NCBI RefSeq assembly: GCF_026191185.1
Contig: NZ_JAPHOV010000001.1
Location: forward strand, 432,001 to 496,000
Direction of reading: 5' to 3'
DNA: 64,000 bases
DNA from: Legionella sp. PATHC032
Lineage (GTDB): Bacteria; Pseudomonadota; Gammaproteobacteria; Legionellales; Legionellaceae
How positions within the stretch are numbered: position 1 is the first letter of the stretch; every line of letters begins with the position of its first letter. Position numbers and translations under genes: made by a program. Under the pieces are notes generated by a model. That model searched no databases, was not told the origin of the DNA, and saw nothing but the letters and a program-made list of their open reading frames with translations. This document shows, piece after piece, positions 56,420 through 64,000 of the stretch.

Positions 56420-58767
56420 TGCGGGGTATTGATTCTCGTCATGAGTTAGATCCAACCCTTTTACTGAGGGATACACGTACTTTTACGCAACGGTTGGCAG
56501 ATTTTTTTGCAGATCCAACAAATATTTCTATTGTTCTTATTTCTTTGGCAGCTGTTTCATATTATTTCTCTGAAGCAGCAACATTTTTGCTGATTATGGG
56601 GAGCATATTTTTTCTTTATAGCTATACCCGAAAGCAAAAGTTGCCTTTTCGATTGCCGCAAATTTCGCGCGCAAAGGATTATAACGATCTGAAACCAGGT
56701 ATTAATAAACCGAATATAGCTCGAGGTATTACCTTTTTTGGTAATGACCGAAAAACTGGTGAGGAGCTTTGGTTCGCTAACGATGATATGCGTACCCATG
56801 CGTTAATTTTCGGTTCAACAGGTAGTGGTAAAACAGAAACTTTGGTTTCTTTGTCATATAATGCCCTGGTACAAGGGAGTGGGTTTATTTATGTTGATGG
56901 TAAAGGCGATAACTCCCTGTATGCTAAAGTGTTTTCTATGGTGAGGAGTATGGGACGTGAAGATGATTTGCTCTTAATCAACTTCATGACCGGAGCCCGT
57001 GATATTGTTGGCCCACAGGAAAAAAGACTTTCCAATACACTAAATCCATTCTGCCAAGGTTCTTCCAGCATGCTAACTCAGTTGGTAGTCAGTCTGATGG
57101 GGTCTTCAGGCCAATCCTCTGATGGTGATATGTGGAAGGGTCGAGCCATAGCTTTCGTAGAAGCATTAATGCGTTTATTGGTGTATATGCGTGATGAAGG
57201 CGCAATTCTCCTTGATGCGAATACTATTCGAAATTACTTTGATCTGCAAAGATTGGAATCTATTGTAATTGATAAAGTTTTTCCCAGAGATGATCAAGAA
57301 AGCGTCAATATTGAAACCATTCCAAAACTGGTAACGGATCCTTTAAGAAACTATTTAAATACCTTGCCGGGGTATAATAAAGAGAAAAAGGGGAAACAGG
57401 TATCACAAGTTTTGGAGCAACATGGTTTTATTACCATGCAGCTTGTACGAAGTTTCTCTTCTCTGGCAGATACTTATGGTCACATTATTCGTACCAATTT
57501 AGCAGAAGTCGATTTTAAAGATGTGGTACTCAATAGACGCATATTAGTGGTTTTATTACCTGCTCTGGAAAAATCACCGGATGAATTATCTAACCTTGGC
57601 AAGATTATTGTTTCGTCACTAAAAGCTATGATGGCGGCTGGTTTAGGTGAAGAAGTAGAAGGAGATTACCGTGATGTTATTCTCAGAAAACCCACGAATG
57701 CGCCGACTCCTTATATGTGTATTCTTGATGAGTATGGATATTACGCAGTGCAAGGTTTTGCTGTAGTACCTGCGCAAGCCCGTTCGCTAGGGTTTTCTGC
57801 TATTTTTGCTGGGCAAGATTTGCCTGCATTCCAAAAAGCATCTAAAGAAGAGGCAGCTTCCATCGGAGCAAATACAAACATTAAAATATGTATGAAACTG
57901 GAAGATCCCACCGAAACTTGGGATTTTTTCACTAAAACTGCTGGTGAAGCTTATGTTACAAAAGTGGATTCGTTTCAAACCAAAGAAACCAGCATAGCCA
58001 ATAGTTATATGGATACTAAAAGCTCTTCTTTTGAAAAAAGAGCTAGAGTAGATCTCCTGGATTTAAAAGAACAAACTGAAGGTGAGGCGCATATATTTTT
58101 CAAATCCAAAATTGTTCGTGCTCGCATGTTTTATGCTAATCCTAAACCGGTTAAGCAATTAAAAATTAACCAATTTTTAAAAGTAGAACCACCACCAGAT
58201 GATTATTTAATGAAGCTACAGAAACAATTAGCTTCTTTCCAGAGCATTCTTGAAAGTGGTGACTTGAGTATCAATAAGGCAGTAGAGAACGAAGAAATCA
58301 CTCTCATTAGCAAGGCATTAAAAGAATCGACTATCGTGGAGCCTATTGAACGAGGCGTTGCCGCTTTAATTGCATTTCATGGCCAAAATGAACCTGAGCC
58401 TGTGGAAGACATTGTCGAAGAAGAAGTTGAGGGGGCATTAACTATTTTCAGCAAACTACGAATTGACCCTAATGCTCCTCCAATATTAGTTGCTGACAAA
58501 GAGGCTTTTTCTGAGCCATTATTACCTATTAATGAAACAAGAAATCAAATGATAACGATTGAGCGATTGGCAGGGGCTAAAGACAAATACGCTGGGACAG
58601 TAGCTAATGAATTAATCAAAGATTTTCAAATAGCGACTAGTTATCCTCCTGAAGAAAGGGATGTGATTGATGCTCAGGAACTTACTGGTATTATAAGAGA
58701 TTTATCAGCTAATATTTCCGCAGAACGTGAGAAGGCCAATAAAAAGGCTGCGGAGGAGTTAACGTAA
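56416..58767 (+). CDS. icmO: IcmO/DotL, type IV coupling ATPase
   Basis: VirD4-like inner-membrane ATPase that receives effectors from adaptors and moves them to the channel. The 783 residues include two N-terminal membrane segments, Walker A GSTGSGKTETLVSLSYN near residue 133, Walker B with CILDEYGYYAVQ, and a long C-terminal extension (after about residue 600) that binds IcmS/IcmW and other partners. Good match to the known length. It overlaps icmP by four bases. Confidence 0.98.
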   Translation: MMRGIDSRHELDPTLLLRDTRTFTQRLADFFADPTNISIVLISLAAVSYYFSEAATFLLIMGSIFFLYSYTRKQKLPFRLPQISRAKDYNDLKPGINKPNIARGITFFGNDRKTGEELWFANDDMRTHALIFGSTGSGKTETLVSLSYNALVQGSGFIYVDGKGDNSLYAKVFSMVRSMGREDDLLLINFMTGARDIVGPQEKRLSNTLNPFCQGSSSMLTQLVVSLMGSSGQSSDGDMWKGRAIAFVEALMRLLVYMRDEGAILLDANTIRNYFDLQRLESIVIDKVFPRDDQESVNIETIPKLVTDPLRNYLNTLPGYNKEKKGKQVSQVLEQHGFITMQLVRSFSSLADTYGHIIRTNLAEVDFKDVVLNRRILVVLLPALEKSPDELSNLGKIIVSSLKAMMAAGLGEEVEGDYRDVILRKPTNAPTPYMCILDEYGYYAVQGFAVVPAQARSLGFSAIFAGQDLPAFQKASKEEAASIGANTNIKICMKLEDPTETWDFFTKTAGEAYVTKVDSFQTKETSIANSYMDTKSSSFEKRARVDLLDLKEQTEGEAHIFFKSKIVRARMFYANPKPVKQLKINQFLKVEPPPDDYLMKLQKQLASFQSILESGDLSINKAVENEEITLISKALKESTIVEPIERGVAALIAFHGQNEPEPVEDIVEEEVEGALTIFSKLRIDPNAPPILVADKEAFSEPLLPINETRNQMITIERLAGAKDKYAGTVANELIKDFQIATSYPPEERDVIDAQELTGIIRDLSANISAEREKANKKAAEELT

Positions 58768-59166
58768 AGACTCAGCCGACAATTGGAGTTAGATTATGGT
58801 TTGTCTTGGGTACGAAGAGAGTTCTTATTTAAGTCACTCTAAGTTTTTTATAATCCGAGTAGTGATATTGTCTCTTTAAAATTTTGTTTATGACGTTAAT
58901 GATCTGTATCGTTCCCTTTTGAGAGAGCTTTTGTATTCTGAATTTATAGGGTAATTATTCAGTATACTCATAGATTAATTTGGCATATATTGATTTGTCT
59001 TAATTAGTCAACCCCATCTTAAATAAATAAATTATTTAAAAAAATGGCAATTTTATTAAATTCATTGTAACGTAATGATTTGTATGTTTTTATTATCAAA
59101 TGGAATGTTTGAGATAGTTAGACATAGATAACACAATTAGTCTATTTTCAAAGATGGGGATAACAG
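58768..59166. other. Gap between icmO and icmN
   Basis: About 400 bases of AT-rich sequence. A possible 27-codon frame at its start is listed separately. No hairpin terminator is clear. The right part must hold an icmN promoter. Confidence 0.5.
58796..58879 (+). CDS. Possible 27-residue peptide between icmO and icmN
   Basis: An ATG with GGAG seven bases upstream begins 27 codons: MVCLGYEESSYLSHSKFFII then RVVILSL. The second half is hydrophobic. The signal is slight and the frame may be chance; it is too short for codon statistics. Confidence 0.2.
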   Translation: MVCLGYEESSYLSHSKFFIIRVVILSL

Positions 59167-59736
59167 GTGAGATCACTTCGTACTAACTACATCTATGTAT
59201 TGTTTAAAACAACTGGATTACTATTCTTATTATTGCTAAGTGCTTGTAATCGTTCTGGTTATGTCTCTGAGAATGAAGTACCCAAATTACCATGCCGTGT
59301 TGATGGTGCATGCGATGCGACAATAATCAAAATGATGACTGATTTAAATAAAAAAGGGATTAAAGTTGCATCAGTAGGCCAAAATTATTTAATAAGCATT
59401 CCTGCAAGCGCTCTGTTTGCGGATCAATCTCCTCGGTTACATTGGGCTTCTTATAGCCTTTTAAATGAGATCGCGACGTTTCTTAAACAATTTCGCAAAA
59501 TTGCAATAACGGTAACTAGTTACAGTAGTAAATATGTGTCGGTAAAAAGAGAACGAGCATTGACATTGGCGAGATCAAGAGTTGTAAGTGAATATCTATG
59601 GTCTCAGGGAGTTGATAGCAGAATAATCTTTACACAAGGGTTAGGTAGTGATAAACCTATAACTAGTTATACACTTGGTGGTGATAGATCACCCAATGCC
59701 AGGGTGGAAATCACATTTAGGCGGGCTGTGGCATAA
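59167..59736 (+). CDS. icmN: IcmN/DotK (LphA), outer-membrane lipoprotein
   Basis: A 189-residue lipoprotein of the Dot/Icm outer-membrane complex. GTG start, lipoprotein signal with lipobox LLSAC (residues about 21-27), and a C-terminal OmpA-like peptidoglycan-binding domain with VKRERALTLARSRVVSEYLW and SDKPITSYTLGGDRSPNARVEITF. It is followed by icmM after 11 bases. Confidence 0.95.
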   Translation: MRSLRTNYIYVLFKTTGLLFLLLLSACNRSGYVSENEVPKLPCRVDGACDATIIKMMTDLNKKGIKVASVGQNYLISIPASALFADQSPRLHWASYSLLNEIATFLKQFRKIAITVTSYSSKYVSVKRERALTLARSRVVSEYLWSQGVDSRIIFTQGLGSDKPITSYTLGGDRSPNARVEITFRRAVA

Positions 59737-59747
59737 TTGAGGTAAAA

Positions 59748-60032
59748 ATGAGTCGAGAAACATGGGCTTTAATAAAACGAAATAAGAATTTTAATGTCCA
59801 TATTTACAGACGCGGCTTAACACTCCTAATTCTTTCTCTTGGATTGAGTTGTGGGTTATCTGGGTTGATTTATTATGTTCATATACATGAACCTGAGCGA
59901 GATTTTTATGCAACCAGCGGCATAACACCTCCTATCCAGCTTAAGCCAATGCTGACTCCGAATATGTCATCTGAGGCATTGCTTCCGCCGGATCCACCAG
60001 ATGAAGATTCACAAAGGATTATACCGCAATAA
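59748..60032 (+). CDS. icmM: IcmM/DotJ, inner-membrane component
   Basis: A 94-residue inner-membrane protein with one segment (LTLLILSLGLSCGLSGLIYYV) after a short cytoplasmic start, and a Pro-rich periplasmic tail (IQLKPMLTPNMSSEALLPPD). It is a short relative of IcmL without the full periplasmic domain. It precedes icmL by 15 bases. Confidence 0.95.
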   Translation: MSRETWALIKRNKNFNVHIYRRGLTLLILSLGLSCGLSGLIYYVHIHEPERDFYATSGITPPIQLKPMLTPNMSSEALLPPDPPDEDSQRIIPQ

Positions 60033-60047
60033 TTTTTAGAGGATATT

Positions 60048-60686
60048 ATGGCTGAAGATGCCTTAACTGTAGTTGCCTTAAGAAATAAGTTTTATAAAGA
60101 TAGTCAACGCAAAGTCATATTGGCGTTATTGATTGCTATTGTGGTAAATGTGGTCTTGGCGTCACTTGTTGTCTATATGATTACTCATCCGCCCGCTCCA
60201 AAGTACTTTGCAACAAGTATTAACGGACGTATTACTCCTTTATTTCCTTTGGATGAACCAAACCAATCAGACTCAGCTGTACTACAGTGGGCTAATCAGG
60301 CAGCAATCGCGGCATTTACGTATAATTTCGTAAATTATCGCGATGAGTTACAGGCTTCTTCCGGCTTTTTTACGGCGGAAGGTTGGGATCAATTTTTAGC
60401 TGCATTAGAGCAATCCAATAACCTTGATGCGGTTAAAGCGAAAAAACTCGTTGTGTCGGCGGTAGCAACTCGAGCTCCGATCATTTTGCAAAAAGGAGTG
60501 CTCAATGGCAGGTATTCATGGAGAGTACAAATGCCAATATTAGTTACCTATCAGAGTGCGAGTGAATTTACACAACAAAATAACGTAGTAACGATGCTGA
60601 TAACTAGAGTTTCAACGTTGAATTCACCTAGAGGAATAGGTATTTCACAATTTGTTGTTGGACCTGCCAGCGGTGGGGTATCCTAG
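60048..60686 (+). CDS. icmL: IcmL/DotI, inner-membrane component
   Basis: A 212-residue inner-membrane protein. One membrane segment (VILALLIAIVVNVVLASLVV) is followed by a periplasmic domain with a VirB8-like fold (WANQAAIAAFTYNFVNYRDE, VQMPILVTYQSASEFTQQNN). DotI and DotJ form a complex in the inner membrane. It ends three bases before icmK starts. Confidence 0.96.
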   Translation: MAEDALTVVALRNKFYKDSQRKVILALLIAIVVNVVLASLVVYMITHPPAPKYFATSINGRITPLFPLDEPNQSDSAVLQWANQAAIAAFTYNFVNYRDELQASSGFFTAEGWDQFLAALEQSNNLDAVKAKKLVVSAVATRAPIILQKGVLNGRYSWRVQMPILVTYQSASEFTQQNNVVTMLITRVSTLNSPRGIGISQFVVGPASGGVS

Positions 60687-60688
60687 TG

Positions 60689-61771
60689 ATGAAGAAATAT
60701 TATCAATTATGTAAATATTGTTTAGTGATTGGTTTGACATTCAGTATGTCATACAGTGCCTATGCGGCTGATCAATCAGATGATGCTCAGCAAGCGTTGC
60801 AGCAACTACGTATGCTACAGCAGAAATTATCACAAAACCCTTCTCCTGATGCACAGGTAGGAATCGGTGATGGAGGTGATAATGCAGCTTCTGATTCAAC
60901 ACAACAGTCTAATCAGTCTGGGCAGACTAATGTTCCTGCGGCAAATCAAACAGCAAATGCGGGTGGTGAGGGTCAGATAATTAGTCAAGATGATGCCGAG
61001 GTTATTGATAAAAAGGCTTTTAAGGATATGACACGTAATTTGTATCCGTTAAATCCTGAGCAAGTGGTCAGATTAAAACAAATCTATGAAACTTCTGAGT
61101 ATGCCAAAGCTGCAACGCCAGGCACTCCACCTAAACCTACAGCGACATCACAATTTGTTAATTTGTCTCCAGGTTCAACACCACCAGTAATAAGATTATC
61201 ACAAGGTTTTGTGTCTTCTTTAGTATTCCTGGATTCAACAGGAGCTCCCTGGCCTATTGCTGCATATGATTTGGGCGACCCCTCTTCATTTAATATTCAA
61301 TGGGATAAAACCAGTAATACTTTAATGATTCAAGCTACTAAACTATATAACTATGGTAATTTGGCAGTAAGGTTAAGAGGATTAAATACTCCTGTAATGC
61401 TTACTCTTATACCCGGACAGAAAGCAGTGGATTATCGAGTGGATTTGCGAGTTCAAGGTTATGGCCCTAACGCTAAAAGTATGCCAACTGAAGAAGGCAT
61501 TCCCCCATCAGCCAATGATTTACTTCTTCATGTGTTAGAGGGAGTTCCTCCGCCGGGAAGTAGGCGTCTGGTGGTTAGTGGCGGAGATGCTCGAGCCTGG
61601 CTATCTAATGAAAAAATGTATGTCAGAACGAATCTCACTATATTGTCGCCGGGCTGGTTAGCCAGCATGACTAGCGCAGATGGAACGCATGCCTACGAAA
61701 TGCAAAAGTCTCCGGTTTTATTAGTGTCTTGGCATGGAAAAGTCATGCAACTCAAGGTAGAAGGGTTATAA
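60689..61771 (+). CDS. icmK: IcmK/DotH, core outer-membrane complex protein
   Basis: A 360-residue periplasmic/outer-membrane core protein. The Sec signal peptide ends after YAADQ (likely after AYA). A Gln/Ser/Asn-rich low-complexity region (about residues 25-100) precedes the conserved domain with VNLSPGSTPPVIRLSQGFVS and RAWLSNEKMYVRTNLTILSP. It stands between icmL and icmE with short spacing, in one operon. Confidence 0.96.
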   Translation: MKKYYQLCKYCLVIGLTFSMSYSAYAADQSDDAQQALQQLRMLQQKLSQNPSPDAQVGIGDGGDNAASDSTQQSNQSGQTNVPAANQTANAGGEGQIISQDDAEVIDKKAFKDMTRNLYPLNPEQVVRLKQIYETSEYAKAATPGTPPKPTATSQFVNLSPGSTPPVIRLSQGFVSSLVFLDSTGAPWPIAAYDLGDPSSFNIQWDKTSNTLMIQATKLYNYGNLAVRLRGLNTPVMLTLIPGQKAVDYRVDLRVQGYGPNAKSMPTEEGIPPSANDLLLHVLEGVPPPGSRRLVVSGGDARAWLSNEKMYVRTNLTILSPGWLASMTSADGTHAYEMQKSPVLLVSWHGKVMQLKVEGL

Positions 61772-61775
61772 GCAA

Positions 61776-64000
61776 ATGGCGAGCAAAAAAGAAAATCTAA
61801 AGTCACTGTTTTCCAATACTCGGACTCGAGTAATTATCATTTTTACAGCAGCTTTATTAATCATTGCAGTAGTAATAGGTTTTTTTAAAATAAGAGGTGC
61901 TACTACCGGTTCTATTGCTACAGCTGAAGTTTCTACTGTGCCGGGAGGAATTCAATCTATTCCAGGGGTTTTAGATCCAACCGCTCAATATGCGAAATTG
62001 CAAGAAGAACAAAATGTAACCCAAGCACAAATTGCTGAAAAAACAGGTGGGAGTGCTATTCCAACAATTATCCGTACTCAAGCATTGGGGGAAGGAGTTG
62101 GTGTTATTGGCTCTCAAAGTGGAGTAGGTTTTGCTGCTTTGGCACAAGAAGAGTTAGGTGGTCCTCAACGAAGTTTATGGATACAAGAGTTACAAGATGG
62201 CAGTTGTAGCAAATCTGTGATTACAAAAGTTGTGAATCAGGGAGCCCAATTAACTGATTTGAAAGCTGCTTGTAGCTGTGTTCAGTTAAAAGATAGTGGG
62301 TACGGTTTGCAGGAATTAGAGCAAGTTTGTGAGTGTAAAGAGTTAAAAGCAGCTGGTTATAATGCAAGGCAGCTGAAGGAGGCAGGTTATAGTGCAGGTC
62401 GACTAAGAAATTGTGGATTTGATGCTTGTGAATTACGTAATGCGGGCTTTACAGCACAAGAAATGAAGGATGGAGGTTTTTCTGATGGAGAATTAAAAGG
62501 AGCCGGGTTCTCTGATGCTGAAATTGCAAAAGCAAGTGGCTTACCAGATGGTATAACTGCAGATGATGTGCGCAAAGCAGGATGTGGAGCTGCTGCATTG
62601 GCCAAATTACGTCAGGCAGGGGTTAGCGCGTCTGCGATTAGAAAAATAAGCGGTTGTACCGCTGAGCAGTTGAAAGCAGCAGGTTATACCGCTAAAGAGT
62701 TAAAAGATGCGGGTTTCAGCGCCGCAGACTTAAGACGAGCGGGTTTTTCTGCTGCAGAATTAAAAGATGCTGGATTTACTGCAAGAGATTTGTTAAACGC
62801 GGGATTTACACCGACTGATCTTGCAAAAGCAGGGTTTTCTGATGCTCAAATCAAAGCTGCTCAGGCAGAGCTTCCGCCTGGGATTACTCCGCAAGATGTG
62901 AAAAATGCTGGTTGTGATGTGGAGGCCTTGAAAAAGGAAAGGGAAGCAGGGGTTAGTGCTGCTTTAATCAGGCAATACGCAGGATGTAGCGCACAGGCTC
63001 TCAAAGCTGCCGGATTCACTGATGCCGATTTGGCAAACGCAGGATTTACTCCAGCTCAAATCAGCGCTGCAACTCCTTTGAGTGATGCGGAAATAAAGGC
63101 GGCTGGCTGCGATCCTGATAAACTGAAAAAATTATTTTCAGCAGGCGTATCTGCGAAACGCATCAAAGAACTCAATGGTTGCAGTGCAGAAGCTTTAAAA
63201 GCTGCAGGGTATGATGCGCAGTCCTTACTTGCTGCAGGATTTACCCCTCAAGAATTGCTTGCAGCAGGATTTACTCCAAAGCAGTTGGAAGATGCTGGAT
63301 TAAATCCTGCATCCATTATTGCAGACGGGCGTGTTGCAGATTGCAGCGTAGAGTCATTAAAAAAAGCGAGGGCAGCTGGTGTCAGTGCTTTGACAATAAA
63401 GCAAACATTAGGATGTTCTGCTGCGGCATTGAAAGCAGCTGGTTATACTGCAAAAGAGCTGAAAGACGCCGGGTTTACTGCAGCTGAATTAAAGGCAGCG
63501 GGTTTTAGCGCGAAAGACTTAAAAGATGCCGGTTTCACCGCAAAGGAATTGCGTGATGCAGGTTTCTCCGCCCAGGAATTGAAAGATGTGGGTTTTAGTG
63601 CAAAAGATCTAAAAGACGCAGGTTTTTCTGCTGCGGAATTAAAAGCGGCTGGATTCACTGCTGCTCAGCTAAAGGCCGCTGGGTTTTCTGCAAAAGATCT
63701 AAAAGATGCTGGTTTTTCTGCAGCGGAATTGAAAGCAGCCGGATTTAGCGCAAAAGAATTGAAAGATGCTGGTTTTAGCGCCTCGGATTTGAAAAATGCC
63801 GGATTTAGCGCAAAAGAATTGAAAGATGCCGGTTTTAGTGCCTCGGATTTGAAAAACGCAGGATTTAGTGCCTCAGAATTAAAGGATGCTGGGTATTCTG
63901 CTGATGAGCTAAGAAAAGCAGGATATACCTCAGCTGAACTGAGAAATGCTGGATTTTCTCCACAAGAGTCAGCTGTTGCAGGATTACAAGGCCCTGATTT
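61776..64000 (+). CDS. icmE: IcmE/DotG, core channel protein (3' end beyond window)
   Basis: Core-complex protein whose C-terminal domain is VirB10-like; that part lies beyond the window, with 741 codons visible of about 1,048 in the reference (from memory). One membrane segment (about residues 18-40, VIIIFTAALLIIAVVIGFFK) is followed by a non-repeated linker and, from about residue 170, by decapeptide-like repeats of the form LKxAGFSxxE. Cys pairs recur within the repeats with exact spacing (see findings). It starts four bases after icmK. Confidence 0.96.
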   Translation, partial: MASKKENLKSLFSNTRTRVIIIFTAALLIIAVVIGFFKIRGATTGSIATAEVSTVPGGIQSIPGVLDPTAQYAKLQEEQNVTQAQIAEKTGGSAIPTIIRTQALGEGVGVIGSQSGVGFAALAQEELGGPQRSLWIQELQDGSCSKSVITKVVNQGAQLTDLKAACSCVQLKDSGYGLQELEQVCECKELKAAGYNARQLKEAGYSAGRLRNCGFDACELRNAGFTAQEMKDGGFSDGELKGAGFSDAEIAKASGLPDGITADDVRKAGCGAAALAKLRQAGVSASAIRKISGCTAEQLKAAGYTAKELKDAGFSAADLRRAGFSAAELKDAGFTARDLLNAGFTPTDLAKAGFSDAQIKAAQAELPPGITPQDVKNAGCDVEALKKEREAGVSAALIRQYAGCSAQALKAAGFTDADLANAGFTPAQISAATPLSDAEIKAAGCDPDKLKKLFSAGVSAKRIKELNGCSAEALKAAGYDAQSLLAAGFTPQELLAAGFTPKQLEDAGLNPASIIADGRVADCSVESLKKARAAGVSALTIKQTLGCSAAALKAAGYTAKELKDAGFTAAELKAAGFSAKDLKDAGFTAKELRDAGFSAQELKDVGFSAKDLKDAGFSAAELKAAGFTAAQLKAAGFSAKDLKDAGFSAAELKAAGFSAKELKDAGFSASDLKNAGFSAKELKDAGFSASDLKNAGFSASELKDAGYSADELRKAGYTSAELRNAGFSPQESAVAGLQGPD
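62342..63950 (+). repeat. Tandem decapeptide-coding repeats in icmE
   Basis: 30-base units encoding variants of KDAGFSAAEL (for example FSAKDLKDAG, YTAKELKDAG, FSAAELKAAG) run almost without interruption, densest after 63420. DNA-level identity is highest in the last 500 bases, where units alternate (KELKDAGFSA, SDLKNAGFSA) and copy number could change by slippage. Confidence 0.9.

Noticed and set aside
62342..63950. CRISPR-like array in the icmE region
   Set aside because: The 30-base units are in frame without spacers and encode the decapeptide repeats of IcmE; minus-strand frames there are shadows.

Overview
The window is AT-rich gammaproteobacterial DNA that I recognise, from gene content and order, as Legionella pneumophila. 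It matches the stretch from uvrA to the icmT-icmE part of the Dot/Icm type IVB secretion locus (about lpg0385-lpg0451 in Philadelphia-1, from memory). The decisive evidence is the icmT-S-R-Q-P-O-N-M-L-K-E gene order at the right end, plus a scatter of Dot/Icm effector genes to its left.

Layout. 1-5.9 kb: the 3' end of uvrA, a LemA/M48 protease pair, and an ABC-2 exporter. 5.9-10.1 kb: effector vipA with an out-of-frame downstream tail, a 2OG-Fe(II) oxygenase, a YgjP-type metallopeptidase, a small exported protein, and the Vps9-like Rab GEF effector. 10.2-14.1 kb: ogt and the housekeeping run ffh-rpsP-rimM-trmD-rplS. 14.3-21.2 kb: effectors lem7, legA9 and legA7, a GadC-like antiporter and a PriC-like protein. 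21.4-27.6 kb: an AhpD-like protein, dsbB with a Rap1a-like partner, and a cytochrome oxidase assembly set (DUF2909, SURF1, CtaA, CtaB, SCO). 28-38 kb: rimK, then the Entner-Doudoroff operon zwf-pgl-edd-glk-eda with a sugar transporter, and a convergent secreted glucoamylase. 38.3-41.9 kb: an HTH/DUF2975 pair, hemH, a cold-shock gene, and HIT and glyoxalase-fold proteins. 42-46.7 kb: a complete tripartite efflux cluster with split FUSC subunits and an HxlR regulator. 46.7-48 kb: a WH-motif protein, an unlisted 29-residue Cys-containing peptide gene, and a methyltransferase. 48.1-53.2 kb: effectors legA11, sidL and ceg15, and a 70-residue gene. 53.4-64 kb: icmT to icmE, the last cut by the window edge.

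How the parts work together. The right end encodes the secretion machine: coupling complex IcmO/P, adaptor IcmS, the IcmQ/R pair and core IcmE/K/L/M/N. The scattered genes encode its cargo. Six sites matching the PmrA tandem element (TTAA-N7-TTAA) lie before lem7, legA9, the antiporter, sidL, ceg15 and the 70-residue gene, tying them to one response regulator. The glucoamylase and the Entner-Doudoroff operon form a glucose acquisition and catabolism unit.

Main points for a second look: (1) a 10-A run at the end of vipA, after which a 52-codon open tail continues in the -1 frame; (2) an SD-preceded 29-residue peptide with a Lys-rich N-half and a WCGPGTC tail, followed by a hairpin; (3) five Cys pairs in IcmE, each spaced exactly 24 residues, embedded in the decapeptide repeats; (4) a dispersed palindromic mini-element (about 120 bp, with shorter forms) in at least six places, one in the vipA 5' region and one supplying a gene's stop codon; (5) a PmrA-type box before the antiporter gene and another before the small gene ahead of icmT.
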